Assembly (NCBI GenBank): GCA_963557065.1
Contig: CAUWCT010000048.1
Coordinates: 1-47,810, forward strand
Reading direction: 5' to 3'
Length of the DNA: 47,810 nt
DNA from: UMGS1370 sp963557065
GTDB taxonomy: Bacteria; Bacillota; Clostridia; Lachnospirales; Lachnospiraceae
Shown here: positions 9,141 to 18,580 of the stretch, one piece after another
How the letters are laid out: every line of letters starts with the position of its first letter
How positions within the stretch are numbered: position 1 is the first letter of the stretch
Program-made: the position numbers and the translations under genes
Notes under the pieces: generated by a model
What the model was told of the DNA's origin: nothing
What the model saw: the letters and a program-made list of their open reading frames with translations, nothing else
The model's database searches: none

Positions 9141-10586
9141 GTGCAAAGAGAGGCAGCTATGGTTAATATAAAAGAAAAAGTGAAAAGCTTATCAATCGTA
9201 TATATTGTGTTTTTTTTAGTGGCAGCAGTTTTTTATTTTGTTGCAGGAGAACAGATTCAAGTAAAACGTACAGTGTCGCCGGAAGTGACTCCGGACGGGA
9301 TTGTAGGCGAATTAAATGAAGGAATAGTGGTAGAACAGGAGTTCCTTTGTACACAAAAACAATTAGAACAGATTAATTTGAAGTTTACAAATTATATGAG
9401 AGAGAATTCCGGGATTATTTCTTTGCAGCTGAAGGACAAAGAAAGTGGAGAAGTATTGCGACAGACTGAGATAAATGCTGCTGAAATTGAGCAGGATGAA
9501 GAGTTTGCATGGCAGATGAATCCGGTGGTAGAAAATGTATCAGAGTCTGTTTTGACATTGGTTATTACGGCGGATTCTCAGCCAGGCCAGGGAGTGTCAA
9601 TTTACCGTAATTCGGCACAAAACAGGGACGGAATGTTTTTGTATCAAAATGGTTCAGAAGCAGCAGGTATGCTGGCATTTCAGACCGTTTATGTATCAAG
9701 ATATCTGTTTGGGGAATATTACTGGTTTATTGTAGCTTCTATCGCTGTGCTGATAGGAGCGTATTATGTTTATTCCTGGTATGCTGCGTCTCGTGGAAAA
9801 TATACTATGATGGTGGTGCTGCAGGGAGTATGGCAGAGATATGGTTTTTTGATAAAACAGTTAGTATCCAGGGACTTTAAAACAAAATATAAACGTTCTG
9901 TATTAGGATATCTCTGGAGTTTTTTAAATCCACTGCTGACAATGCTGGTACAATACATTGTATTCTCACAGCTATTCAAGTCGGACATTGAAAACTTTCC
10001 TATTTATTTATTGTCTGGTATTGTATTGTTTAGCTTTTTTACAGAAGGCGTAGGACAGGGATTAACTGCAATTCTTGCAAATGCCTCTCTAATTACAAAA
10101 GTGTATGTGCCAAAATATATTTATCCAGTGACAAAAGTAGTATCTAGCTCAATTAACTTATTTATTTCACTAATTCCGCTTCTTCTGGTCGTTTTGTTGA
10201 CAGGACAGGAAATTACAAAAGCAATTGTTTTGCTTCCTTTTCCACTATTTTGTTTACTGATTTTCTGTATTGGTATGAGTTTTATATTAAGTACAGCAGA
10301 AGTGTTTTTTAGAGACACTCAGTATCTATGGGGGGTTGTGACTTTAGCATGGACGTATGCAACTCCTTTATTTTATCCGGAGGATATTATTTCAGAACAA
10401 TTTCGTTTTATCCAGACATATAATCCGATGTATCATTTTATCAAATTTACTCGAATTATCTTAATGGAAGGGGTATCGCCTGCGCCTGAAGAATATCTAT
10501 ATTGTCTGCTATTTGCATTTGGAACATTAGTCGTTGGGGCAGCAGTATTTAAGAAATATCAAAATCGGTTTGTTCTTTATATATAA
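9141..10586 (+). CDS. Polysaccharide ABC exporter permease (TagG/Wzm type) with extra N-terminal ectodomain
   Basis: Residues ~225-481 are a complete ABC-2/TagG permease: the amphipathic entry helix LVSRDFKTKYKRSVLGYLWSF, six membrane helices, and the conserved YATPLFYPEDII near the C terminus. Unusually, about 215 residues precede it: a membrane segment (~18-36), an extracytoplasmic beta-rich region (~37-182, including TLVITADSQPGQGVSIY) and a second membrane segment (~184-205). Typical TagG/Wzm proteins are ~260 aa. The extra domain may bind the exported glycan or a wall component (inference). The start may be GTG 9141 (AGAGGA upstream) or ATG 9159 (AGAGAGG upstream). It pairs with the ATPase gene 14 bp downstream. 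Confidence 0.9.
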   Translation: MQREAAMVNIKEKVKSLSIVYIVFFLVAAVFYFVAGEQIQVKRTVSPEVTPDGIVGELNEGIVVEQEFLCTQKQLEQINLKFTNYMRENSGIISLQLKDKESGEVLRQTEINAAEIEQDEEFAWQMNPVVENVSESVLTLVITADSQPGQGVSIYRNSAQNRDGMFLYQNGSEAAGMLAFQTVYVSRYLFGEYYWFIVASIAVLIGAYYVYSWYAASRGKYTMMVVLQGVWQRYGFLIKQLVSRDFKTKYKRSVLGYLWSFLNPLLTMLVQYIVFSQLFKSDIENFPIYLLSGIVLFSFFTEGVGQGLTAILANASLITKVYVPKYIYPVTKVVSSSINLFISLIPLLLVVLLTGQEITKAIVLLPFPLFCLLIFCIGMSFILSTAEVFFRDTQYLWGVVTLAWTYATPLFYPEDIISEQFRFIQTYNPMYHFIKFTRIILMEGVSPAPEEYLYCLLFAFGTLVVGAAVFKKYQNRFVLYI

Positions 10587-10600
10587 AGAGGATTGGAATT

Positions 10601-11329
10601 ATGGTAAATGTAGAACATGTAACAATGCAGTTCAATATGGCAAATGATAAAATAGTCAGCTTGAAGGAAACAGTTGTAGCATTGTTAAAAGGAAAGTTAG
10701 AATATAAAAAGTTTACAGCATTAGATGATGTCAGTTTTTGTGTGGAACGGGGAGAGGTAGTAGGAATTATTGGAAAGAATGGAGCAGGAAAGAGTACATT
10801 GCTGAAAATCATTGCAGGTGTACTTCAACCTACGCAAGGAAAAGTTAGCGTGAGTGGAAAAATAGTTCCAATGCTTGAACTCGGTTCGGGATTTGATATG
10901 GAATTAAACGGAAGAGAAAATATTTACTTGAATGGCGCGATACTGGGATATACAAAAGAATTTCTGGATAGTAAATTTGATGAAATTGTGGAGTTTTCTG
11001 AGTTAGGGGACTTTATTCATATGCCCATCAGAAATTATTCTTCAGGTATGATGGCAAGACTTGCCTTTTCCATCGCTACGGTTGTAAAGCCGGAGATATT
11101 AATTGTAGATGAAATTTTATCAGTAGGGGATGCTGCATTTCAGGCAAAAAGTTTGAACCGTATGATGGAGTTAATGAGTGGAGGAACAACTGTATTGTTT
11201 GTGACTCATACCTTAAAGCAGGTAGAAACTCTGTGCAACCGGGCAGTATGGCTGGAAGACCATAAAGTTAAAAGGGTCGGAGAAGCAAAAGAAATTTGTG
11301 AAGAATACAGAAGGACATGGGGAGTATGA
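10601..11329 (+). CDS. Polysaccharide ABC exporter ATP-binding subunit (TagH/Wzt type)
   Basis: This 242-aa ATPase has Walker A GKNGAGKST (58-66), the signature YSSGM (146-150), Walker B LIVDE (167-171) and the switch histidine in VTHT (His203). The long N-terminal lead-in before Walker A and the MLELGSGFDMELNGREN segment are characteristic of teichoic-acid/O-antigen exporters. It lacks the C-terminal carbohydrate-recognition domain of long Wzt proteins, so substrate selection may sit elsewhere, possibly in the permease ectodomain. It energises transfer of a polyprenyl-linked glycan across the membrane. AGAGGA precedes the ATG. Its end overlaps the start of the next GT2 gene. Confidence 0.93.
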   Translation: MVNVEHVTMQFNMANDKIVSLKETVVALLKGKLEYKKFTALDDVSFCVERGEVVGIIGKNGAGKSTLLKIIAGVLQPTQGKVSVSGKIVPMLELGSGFDMELNGRENIYLNGAILGYTKEFLDSKFDEIVEFSELGDFIHMPIRNYSSGMMARLAFSIATVVKPEILIVDEILSVGDAAFQAKSLNRMMELMSGGTTVLFVTHTLKQVETLCNRAVWLEDHKVKRVGEAKEICEEYRRTWGV

Positions 11330-12312
11330 GAAGGTTTATTTTAAGATGTTATTATGGATTAAGAAGGCGATATCGGGCATTAACAGCCCCTAAAATCAAT
11401 ATCTATAAAGAAAACAAGAATGGGACGACAGATAAGGTGAAACATGTAAAAAAAGTTTCTGCTGTAATCCCCAATTACAATTATGAGAGATTTTTAAATG
11501 AACGAATTGATTCTATTTTATTTCAGACGTATCCGGTTAGCGAATTAATTATTTTAGACGATTGTTCTACAGATCAGAGCGTCAGTTTGATTGAAGAGAG
11601 AATCCGAAATAATCAGACAGGGATTCCAATCAGATTGATTAAAAATGAGGTTAATTCAGGGAATGTGTTTGCACAATGGCAGAAAGCGTTTGCATCTGCG
11701 AGTGGAGATTATGTATGGATAGCAGAGGCAGATGATAGCTGCAATATTCATTTTCTTGAGACAGTTATGAAGGCATTTGATGATAAAGAGGTGGTTATCT
11801 CTTACTGTGAGTCGTTGACAATGAATGAACAGAATCAGTTGTTAATGAAAGATTTGCGGGAATGGATTGATATTTATCAGACAGGAAAGTGGAATAAAGA
11901 CTATATAAATGACGGTCAAAAAGAGGTAGCAGAGACAATGTGTGTCAATAATACACTCGCTAATGCATCTAGTGCTGTTTTCAGAAAAGGGTCCTATTAT
12001 GATATTCTTGAAAAAGCAAAGGTTTATCGGTTGGCAGGCGACTGGTATACATATATGTGCATCTTGAGATTTGGAAAAATTGCTTATTGTAAAGATTCTT
12101 TGAATTATCACAGGATGCAAAGCAAAAGCGTGACATTAACAACACATCCGGAGAGAGAATTTGATGAAATAGTATCTTTACAAAATTTTGCTATGAATTA
12201 TTTTGATATAACGGATGAAACGAAGGAAAAGATTTATGAGAGACGGGCAAGGAAAAGAGCACAGCTTGGATTGCAGGGATACCAGGCTGTCGATTATCAT
12301 TCCAGTATATAA
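11317..12312 (+). CDS. GT2 glycosyltransferase
   Basis: This 331-aa cytoplasmic enzyme has a basic N-terminal extension of ~45 residues and then a GT-A domain: KVSAVIPNYNYERFL, the LDDCSTD loop, and the acidic EADD metal-binding motif in WIAEADDS. The C-terminal part has a helical region around CVNNTLANASSAVFRK, common in wall-glycan rhamnosyl/glycosyltransferases. The start overlaps the ABC ATPase end by 13 bp; an in-frame ATG nine bases later (11326) is possible. The 3' end overlaps the next gene's plausible start by about 77 bp in another frame. Donor and acceptor are unknown. Confidence 0.88.
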   Translation: MGSMRRFILRCYYGLRRRYRALTAPKINIYKENKNGTTDKVKHVKKVSAVIPNYNYERFLNERIDSILFQTYPVSELIILDDCSTDQSVSLIEERIRNNQTGIPIRLIKNEVNSGNVFAQWQKAFASASGDYVWIAEADDSCNIHFLETVMKAFDDKEVVISYCESLTMNEQNQLLMKDLREWIDIYQTGKWNKDYINDGQKEVAETMCVNNTLANASSAVFRKGSYYDILEKAKVYRLAGDWYTYMCILRFGKIAYCKDSLNYHRMQSKSVTLTTHPEREFDEIVSLQNFAMNYFDITDETKEKIYERRARKRAQLGLQGYQAVDYHSSI

Positions 12313-13291
12313 TACAGAGAAACTTCTAGGAAAGTGTCTGGATTCTGTTTTGGCAGCTATTCAGAAACTTGACTTTGATGTGGAAATTTTGCTTATTAAT
12401 GATGGCTCAACCGACCGATCGAAGGTTGTGATAGCCAATTATAAAGAACAGTATCCACAGTATATTAAAGCATTTGATAAGCCTAATGGAGGACTTTCTG
12501 ATGTAAAGAACTTTGGCTTGGAACACGCAAAGGGAGAATTTATTTCATTTATTGATTCAGATGATTTTGTAGAACCGGAAATGTATGAGGATATGATGGG
12601 GAAATTATTGACTGAATCAGCGGATGCAGCAGTATGCGATATTAAATTAGTATATGATGATGGCTCAGAGCGGATATGGTCATGCATCAACGCTCCCAGA
12701 GCTACCGTGTATGAAGAGGTAATTGATATGCCGATGATGGCGAGTTCCTGTAATAAAATTATTCGGAGAGGGTTATTTACAGGAATGAGATTTCCAACAG
12801 GAATTAACAACGAAGATATTGCAGTAACTCCGATCGTCCTGGGATATGCAGAGAAAATTGTGGCGATTAATAAACCGTATTATAATTACTATCAACGCAG
12901 CGGTTCTATTCAAAACGGTGAGTTCAATGAGCGGCGTTTTGCATTGCTTGAGACTGCTAAACTATGTGTAGACCAGGCGCAGAATTTGAAAAAAGAGAAA
13001 CAGGAGATTATTAAAAATTCTTTATATGCACACCAGATTTTGGCATTGGCATTATACCCAATTCGGGAGCAAAAATTTGCAAAGAGACAACATTTGTTAA
13101 AGATTTATATGAATAAAGTAAATCAACTGTTTCCGGATTTTTGGGAGAATGAGGCAGTAAGAAATTATGGACAGAAGGATGGAAAAAAAGAAAGGCTATT
13201 TAAGCAGATATCAGTAATGCTATTAAAGCATAGATGGTATATGCTAACATGTTGTTTTTGGAGCGGAGTAAATAGATTACAAAAACTTTAG
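12236..13291 (+). CDS. GT2 glycosyltransferase
   Basis: This GT-A enzyme starts almost directly with its catalytic fold: LSIIIPVYNTEKLLGKCLDS, LLINDGSTDRS, and the IDSDDF metal-binding motif followed by VEPEMYEDM. The middle contains SSCNKIIRRGLF and the later part NNEDIAVTP, typical of capsule-type GT2 proteins. ATG 12236 is preferred because AAGGA lies nine bases upstream; the longer ATG at 12215 adds seven residues. It overlaps the preceding gene by 77 bp in a different frame, and both proteins carry full domains, so this is an overlap rather than a broken fusion. Confidence 0.87.
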   Translation: MRDGQGKEHSLDCRDTRLSIIIPVYNTEKLLGKCLDSVLAAIQKLDFDVEILLINDGSTDRSKVVIANYKEQYPQYIKAFDKPNGGLSDVKNFGLEHAKGEFISFIDSDDFVEPEMYEDMMGKLLTESADAAVCDIKLVYDDGSERIWSCINAPRATVYEEVIDMPMMASSCNKIIRRGLFTGMRFPTGINNEDIAVTPIVLGYAEKIVAINKPYYNYYQRSGSIQNGEFNERRFALLETAKLCVDQAQNLKKEKQEIIKNSLYAHQILALALYPIREQKFAKRQHLLKIYMNKVNQLFPDFWENEAVRNYGQKDGKKERLFKQISVMLLKHRWYMLTCCFWSGVNRLQKL

Positions 13292-13315
13292 ATCAGAATA
13301 TAGTAGGGGAGAGAA

Positions 13316-14497
13316 ATGGAGCCTTTAGTAAGCATTGTAGTACCTGTATATAATGCAGAAAGATACATTTTATCATGTGTTCATGCATTACAAAGACAGG
13401 ACTATGCGAATATTGAGATTATTTTGGTAGATGATGGATCTACAGATGATTCACCTGTAATATGTGATAGATTAGCTGGAACTGATTCCAGAATTCAGGT
13501 AATCCATAAAAAAAACGGAGGTGTCAGTTCAGCGCGCAATGCAGGGATAGAAAAGGCAAAGGGACGTTACCTCATGTTTGCAGATTCTGATGATTTACCA
13601 GAGAAGACATGGGTTAGCAGAATGACAGCAATTGCAGAACGGTGGAAGGTAGAACTTGTCATATGCAGTTTTAGGACAGTAAGTTCTTTTCAGGAAGCGC
13701 AGATACCTATGCACAATAGGCAAATAGCGGAATTGGTACATGCTCTGGATAGAAACAGATTTCTTAATGCATTAGGATATATGATTGTTTGCAGATCAAC
13801 AATGTTTGCACCATGGAATAAGTTATTTTGCTTAGATATAATCAAGAAACATAATATTAAATTTGAACAAGGGGTAAATTACGGCGAAGATTTTTTGTTC
13901 AATTTACAATATTTACAGTACTGTAATGGCATAATGGAAACAGAAGAAAAACTATATAATTATATTATGCAAAATGCAGAGTCATTGGAAGCAAAATATA
14001 AACCAGATTTGTTTGAGAACCAGACAAAGTTGTACATAGCTGCAAAAAAATTTATGGTAGATAATCAAATATATGAGGGCGAAAATGTAAATTGTTTAGA
14101 TTTATATTATGCAAGTCACATTTTTTATTGTATTCAAAATCAAGATAATCCAGAAAATAAAAAAAGCTTTTTAGAAAGAGAATGTGAGGTCGCTGAATAT
14201 TTTAATTTTAGAGATGCTGTTGAGGCAGTTTTTCATGCAAATTTAAATGGAAATGAAAAGCAGAAAATCTTCACAGAGTTAGTGAAAGCAGGAGAATATG
14301 AAAAAATTTATGAGGCGGTAACTAGTGAGACAAAGGTTGATGAAGATAGGTTAAGCCATATTCGATATAAGGTTATTGAAGTTGGTCCGGGAGGGTTTCG
14401 CTGGATACCTTATACATTTGTATCTGTGAAAAAGTATGGATTGATTATTACAATAAAGAGAGTTATTGGAAAAATACGTCGAAAGATATGGAGGTAG
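13316..14497 (+). CDS. GT2 glycosyltransferase
   Basis: This 393-aa protein has an N-terminal GT-A domain (VSIVVPVYNAERYI, LVDDGSTDDSP, HKKNGGVSSARNAG, and FADSDD as the metal-binding acidic motif) and a long helical C-terminal region (~230-393) of unknown role that ends in a basic patch (IKRVIGKIRRKIWR), possibly for peripheral membrane contact. GGGGAGAG precedes the ATG by four to five bases. It lies in the glycan operon 24 bp after the previous GT2. Sugar and linkage cannot be inferred. Confidence 0.88.
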   Translation: MEPLVSIVVPVYNAERYILSCVHALQRQDYANIEIILVDDGSTDDSPVICDRLAGTDSRIQVIHKKNGGVSSARNAGIEKAKGRYLMFADSDDLPEKTWVSRMTAIAERWKVELVICSFRTVSSFQEAQIPMHNRQIAELVHALDRNRFLNALGYMIVCRSTMFAPWNKLFCLDIIKKHNIKFEQGVNYGEDFLFNLQYLQYCNGIMETEEKLYNYIMQNAESLEAKYKPDLFENQTKLYIAAKKFMVDNQIYEGENVNCLDLYYASHIFYCIQNQDNPENKKSFLERECEVAEYFNFRDAVEAVFHANLNGNEKQKIFTELVKAGEYEKIYEAVTSETKVDEDRLSHIRYKVIEVGPGGFRWIPYTFVSVKKYGLIITIKRVIGKIRRKIWR

Positions 14498-14505
14498 TAT
14501 GATAA

Positions 14506-15513
14506 ATGCCTGTGGTAAGTATAATTGTTCCAGTATATAAAGTTGAGAGATATCTGGATCGGTGTGTCCAGTCAATAGTGGCTCAAACGTTTACTGATTT
14601 GGAAGTTATTTTGGTTGATGATGGTTCTCCAGATAAATCAGGTGATATGTGTGATGAGTGGTCTAGGAAAGATGAGCGGATACGAGTGATACATAAAAAA
14701 AATGGGGGGTTATCAGACGCACGTAATTACGGACTAGATGCTGCAATGGGAGAGTATGTTGCATTTATAGACAGCGATGACTGGATAGACAGCGATATGA
14801 TACAGCTCTTGTATGATGCCATTCAAAAATACAGAGCGGATATTGCAGAGTGCAGCTGGCGTTGTATTTATCGAGACAGAATAGAGGAAGAGACAGAAAA
14901 TACAGGCGAATATATTACAGGTGATAATATATTTGCATTACGATGTGAGATTCAATGGAAATATTTTAAATCGATTGCTTGCAATAAATTGTATAAAAAA
15001 CGAGTGCTCCAGGATGTGCGTTTCCCAGTTGGAAAATTGCATGAAGATGAGTACACAACCCATCTTGCATTTTATAATGCAAGAAGACTGGTTTATGTTG
15101 ACCTTTCTAAATACAATTATGACAGAACCAGAGAGGATAGTATAACCGCCAGTTTTCGTGAGAAAAATTTGGATGTTATAGATGCCTTACAAAGCAGGGT
15201 GGATTTTTTTTATGAGAAGGGATTGGTGGAAGTTCAGCAGGATATGGAAAATTTATATTTTAATATTTTGTTGGATCGGATATATAAGTGTTACATCTAT
15301 AAAATTCGTACACAACGTGTGAAGAAGTTGATTCGGGATACAAATGAAAAATATTTTTTAAATATGGAATTACCCATTAACATCGGTTATAAATATGAAC
15401 TTTCTTTATTAAAAGATTCGTATTGTCTATTTGCAATGTGCAGAAAGCATAAATGGATGGATTCTATGGTTCATAAAATGAAATACATTTTTTGGGGGAA
15501 TAAATGTATTTAG
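14506..15513 (+). CDS. GT2 glycosyltransferase, capsule type
   Basis: This 335-aa enzyme is of the EpsH/CpsI-like GT2 type: VSIIVPVYKVERYLDRCV, LVDDGSPDKSGD, IHKKNGGLSDARNYGL and the IDSDDW metal-binding motif, followed by CNKLYKK and FPVGKLHEDEYTTH, which are regularly conserved in this subgroup. GGAGGTAG (about 14490-14497) overlaps the end of the upstream gene and sits about nine bases from the ATG. A G6 run at 14704-14709 falls in the codons for KNGGL and is in frame. It acts in the cytoplasm on the lipid-linked glycan. Confidence 0.9.
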   Translation: MPVVSIIVPVYKVERYLDRCVQSIVAQTFTDLEVILVDDGSPDKSGDMCDEWSRKDERIRVIHKKNGGLSDARNYGLDAAMGEYVAFIDSDDWIDSDMIQLLYDAIQKYRADIAECSWRCIYRDRIEEETENTGEYITGDNIFALRCEIQWKYFKSIACNKLYKKRVLQDVRFPVGKLHEDEYTTHLAFYNARRLVYVDLSKYNYDRTREDSITASFREKNLDVIDALQSRVDFFYEKGLVEVQQDMENLYFNILLDRIYKCYIYKIRTQRVKKLIRDTNEKYFLNMELPINIGYKYELSLLKDSYCLFAMCRKHKWMDSMVHKMKYIFWGNKCI

Positions 15514-15529
15514 CAGGGAATAGGAGAAT

Positions 15530-16621
15530 ATGAAAGAGCGTAGTAGGTATTGGGATATTGTTAAAGGAATTGGAATAGTGTCAATTGTATTGGGACATTC
15601 ATGCTTTTTTTCTGTAAAATGGGTATATGCGTACCATATGATGCTTTTCTTTTTTGTTTCTGGTTATTTATTTTCAGATAAGAAATATCAAGATAGACCA
15701 TTTGAATATTTAGGTAAAAAAATAGGAGATTTTTTACCTAAATTTGTTGTTTATCAATCTATTTTAGTAGCATTTACTAATGTGTTTATTTCTATGGGGA
15801 TATATGGAGAAGTACCTAAAAAAGGTATTGGAGAAATAGTAAGAGGAATATTAAATACTCTTTTTTTCCAACACGCCCCTATTGGTGCGTCAGCCTGGTT
15901 CGTACCATTATTGATTGTAACAAGTGGATTATTTGCCTATATTATTTTTATAACAAGTGCTTATACACAGGATACAACGAGTAAGTTGGTGATGAGAATG
16001 CTTTTTTTGATAGCAGCAGGTGGGATTGGTACTTGGCTGTGTACACGAAATTACTCTTTAGCAGCGTATGGACATTTAGCCCTTTTGCTACAACCAGTGA
16101 TGGGGGCAGGATTTTTATTAAAGAAAGCGTATTTTTCGTATAAACCCAATCCCAAACCTGTAATAATTATCATAGGGGGATTAGTCAGTATAGGTATATT
16201 AATCTGGCTGGTAGGTATAGAGAATCAGTTTATAGACATATCAGCCAATATGATAGGAAGTCCTTTAAAATTTTATTTAAGTAGCTTTTCAGGTATTTTT
16301 CTTTGTTTGATAGTTGCAAAGGGAATTGGACTATTACCGATGGTTTCGAGACTTTTTGGTCATGTAGGACAAATATCTTTTGAAATTATGGTTTTCCATA
16401 TGGTGTCCTTTAAGATAGTCGATTATGTATATACAGTTATATTGAAACAGGGAACGTTTATTGAGTTGGGGAAATTACCTTATAGCTATAAAAATTTATG
16501 GTTATTTTATCTAATAGCAGGGATTGCGATTCCTGCCCTAATAAAATTTATAATAGATAAATTGAACTTTATAGTAAAGGATAGATTTCTAAAGTTTGGA
16601 TGTACAGGTATCACTAAATGA
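15530..16621 (+). CDS. Acyltransferase-3 family membrane protein (glycan O-acyltransferase)
   Basis: This 363-aa protein has about ten membrane helices and the family's N-terminal signature RYWDIVKGIGIVSIVLGHS, with the catalytic-type histidine at residue 23. YHMMLFFFVSGYLFS is the second conserved block of acyltransferase-3 proteins. Such enzymes move an acyl, usually acetyl, group across the membrane onto extracytoplasmic sugars. As the last gene of the operon that starts at 6646, it is expected to modify the exported glycan. AGGAGA (about 15521-15528) lies just before the ATG. The acceptor is unknown, and there is no fused SGNH domain. Confidence 0.85.
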   Translation: MKERSRYWDIVKGIGIVSIVLGHSCFFSVKWVYAYHMMLFFFVSGYLFSDKKYQDRPFEYLGKKIGDFLPKFVVYQSILVAFTNVFISMGIYGEVPKKGIGEIVRGILNTLFFQHAPIGASAWFVPLLIVTSGLFAYIIFITSAYTQDTTSKLVMRMLFLIAAGGIGTWLCTRNYSLAAYGHLALLLQPVMGAGFLLKKAYFSYKPNPKPVIIIIGGLVSIGILIWLVGIENQFIDISANMIGSPLKFYLSSFSGIFLCLIVAKGIGLLPMVSRLFGHVGQISFEIMVFHMVSFKIVDYVYTVILKQGTFIELGKLPYSYKNLWLFYLIAGIAIPALIKFIIDKLNFIVKDRFLKFGCTGITK

Positions 16622-16913
16622 AAAGTATAGTTCTTCAGCTATGCTGGTGTTAGAATAAAACAAGAAGTTTTCTTTTATTCATGAGTTTTAATGATGGTAT
16701 TGACTGTGGGAGCAGAGAAAATTTCAGGAACTAGAGGCGATTTTTGGAAATAGAATTTTTCATTGATTCTTATTGCTTAAGTAATGGCATATTCAAAATT
16801 ATGAAAAAATAACTGTTTATTAAGATTTTTAAATAAGAAAGGATTGTTAGTAGCGTATCTTAATTAATAAGGAATCTACAAGCTTGGATTTTACTGAAAT
16901 GGGAGAACATTTT
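16622..16913. other. Intergenic gap between the acyltransferase and the GT-C gene
   Basis: About 290 bases of A+T-rich DNA hold no convincing gene. A weak 7-bp hairpin (16624-16645) after the stop has no T run. No promoter with both boxes could be supported, although the long gap suggests a transcription boundary here. Confidence 0.4.
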
Positions 16914-18518
16914 ATGAAGGAAAATAACCGAGAAAAGATATTGATGATTTTAGTGGTAATATTAGGTTCTTTAGTGCGTTTATTAATGGCATATTTTCAT
17001 TTTGTTCATTACGATGATATTGGTATTGCTGTATCATATTTCTGGCATAATAATGACGGACTAAACTTCCTTTGGAATGACGGGTGGACATATGCGCCTT
17101 TGCAAATACTATTTACGATTGCGTTTTTATCGCCTCAAAATTCCTATGCTCTTAATGTTTTTCTGGGAAGATTGCCATCTGCTCTTTGCGGAATTTTTAG
17201 TATCATTGGAATATATTTTTTGATAAGAAAATTTAATGAACATAGAAATATGGGGAGGGAAAGTAGATATTTAGCGGTATTTGCCTCAACATTGATAGCG
17301 TTTTCTTGGCAAAATATTATTTATTCAGCTCAGGCAGAGCCATATAGTATAGGTGTTTTTTTTATAACTGTTATTTTGCTTTTTTCTGTAAATGATCATG
17401 AAATGACAAAGCATTATCAGTTTGTTGGATTAAGTTTCATAATGGCAGTTTTATGTTATGGACAATATCAAATGTTTGTATTTGTATTTGCTTTTTATGT
17501 TGCTGCTTTTTTTGAGTGCTTATATAAAAGAAAATATAAATTGCTATTAAAGTATTTGTTGGCGAGCGTTGGAAGTTTGTTTCTAACTTTACCTTTACTT
17601 TTTAAAATTACTAATTTAGGTCTATTAAGTAGAGGAACAAATTGGAATGTTGGGCCGGATAACTGTTATTTATTTACATATTCTAATTCAGGCTTCGGCG
17701 GACTTTTAAAGTATTCAATTAACTTTTTTTTAAGCAATATTTATTCGCTCTATGCTAATTTTTTTGTTACGAATAAAGAAAATCTTTTAACATCCATATT
17801 AACAATATTTTTTATAGCGCTAAGCTTAATAGGCTTTATATCTTTACAGAGGAAAGAGAACTATAGATTAAAAGTATTCATTGATGTATCTTTATTTATA
17901 AATTTTGTGATGATTATTTTGGGGAAATTGACGTTAAGCCCATCAAGGCATACAATGGTACTGATTCCTTTTATGGTGTTATTTATTTGTGAAGGAGTTA
18001 GATGGATTTTTGAGAGAGGTGTAAATAAGCGTATTCAGGATCGATTGGTTGTAGTATTTATTGCTATTATTATGCTGATTTTTCTTTTGGATTTCCCAAA
18101 TGAATTTAATAAAAGAAAGATGGTATTGAATGAGGAAACTATTCAACAATTGGTAGAGGAGTATGAACCAGATATTATATGTGGTCATGGTTACTTTTTT
18201 GCTATAAATCTAATGGAGTTTCCCGGATATGAAAATAAAGGAAGAGATGTACCACTTGCTGAATATAGTTACTTTGTAGAGAATCAAGAGGATGAGAATT
18301 TAAGAATCATGTTTGTTGGTAGTGGGCCCATTTCAGAGGATTCTATTGAGAAAATTAGAGAGGATATAAAAAATAATTTTGAAATAGAAACATTATCTTA
18401 TAATAGTTGGAAAGAAATATATAGAAATGAAATGTCGCCCAAGTCAGCAACGGAATATGCAAAGGCTTGGGGTGAAGGAGGAAATGGAGGAGAAATCCTT
18501 ATTTATGATACAAACTAG
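16914..18518 (+). CDS. GT-C membrane glycosyltransferase (ArnT/PMT-like)
   Basis: This ~534-aa protein has about eleven membrane helices followed by an external C-terminal domain (~420-534). The first loop carries HYDDIGIA, the acidic pair expected for the catalytic residue of GT-C enzymes (GT39/GT83-like), and a later loop has SAQAEPYSIGV. Such enzymes use polyprenyl-phosphate sugars on the outer face. ATG 16914 with GGGAGA about eight bases upstream is preferred to the TTG at 16884. It is strongly A+T rich compared with 2.7-9 kb, which may point to a separately acquired segment. A lipid-sugar donor could come from the GT2/GtrA pair at 24-25 kb. Confidence 0.78.
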   Translation: MKENNREKILMILVVILGSLVRLLMAYFHFVHYDDIGIAVSYFWHNNDGLNFLWNDGWTYAPLQILFTIAFLSPQNSYALNVFLGRLPSALCGIFSIIGIYFLIRKFNEHRNMGRESRYLAVFASTLIAFSWQNIIYSAQAEPYSIGVFFITVILLFSVNDHEMTKHYQFVGLSFIMAVLCYGQYQMFVFVFAFYVAAFFECLYKRKYKLLLKYLLASVGSLFLTLPLLFKITNLGLLSRGTNWNVGPDNCYLFTYSNSGFGGLLKYSINFFLSNIYSLYANFFVTNKENLLTSILTIFFIALSLIGFISLQRKENYRLKVFIDVSLFINFVMIILGKLTLSPSRHTMVLIPFMVLFICEGVRWIFERGVNKRIQDRLVVVFIAIIMLIFLLDFPNEFNKRKMVLNEETIQQLVEEYEPDIICGHGYFFAINLMEFPGYENKGRDVPLAEYSYFVENQEDENLRIMFVGSGPISEDSIEKIREDIKNNFEIETLSYNSWKEIYRNEMSPKSATEYAKAWGEGGNGGEILIYDTN

Positions 18519-18580
18519 AGTAGCGCATCATTGATACTTACCATGGAATATAGATAAAGTTTGGGAGGTAGAGGGAGCTT

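Noticed and set aside
16624..16645. Hairpin after the acyltransferase as a terminator
   Set aside because: The stem has only seven pairs with a wobble and no T run.
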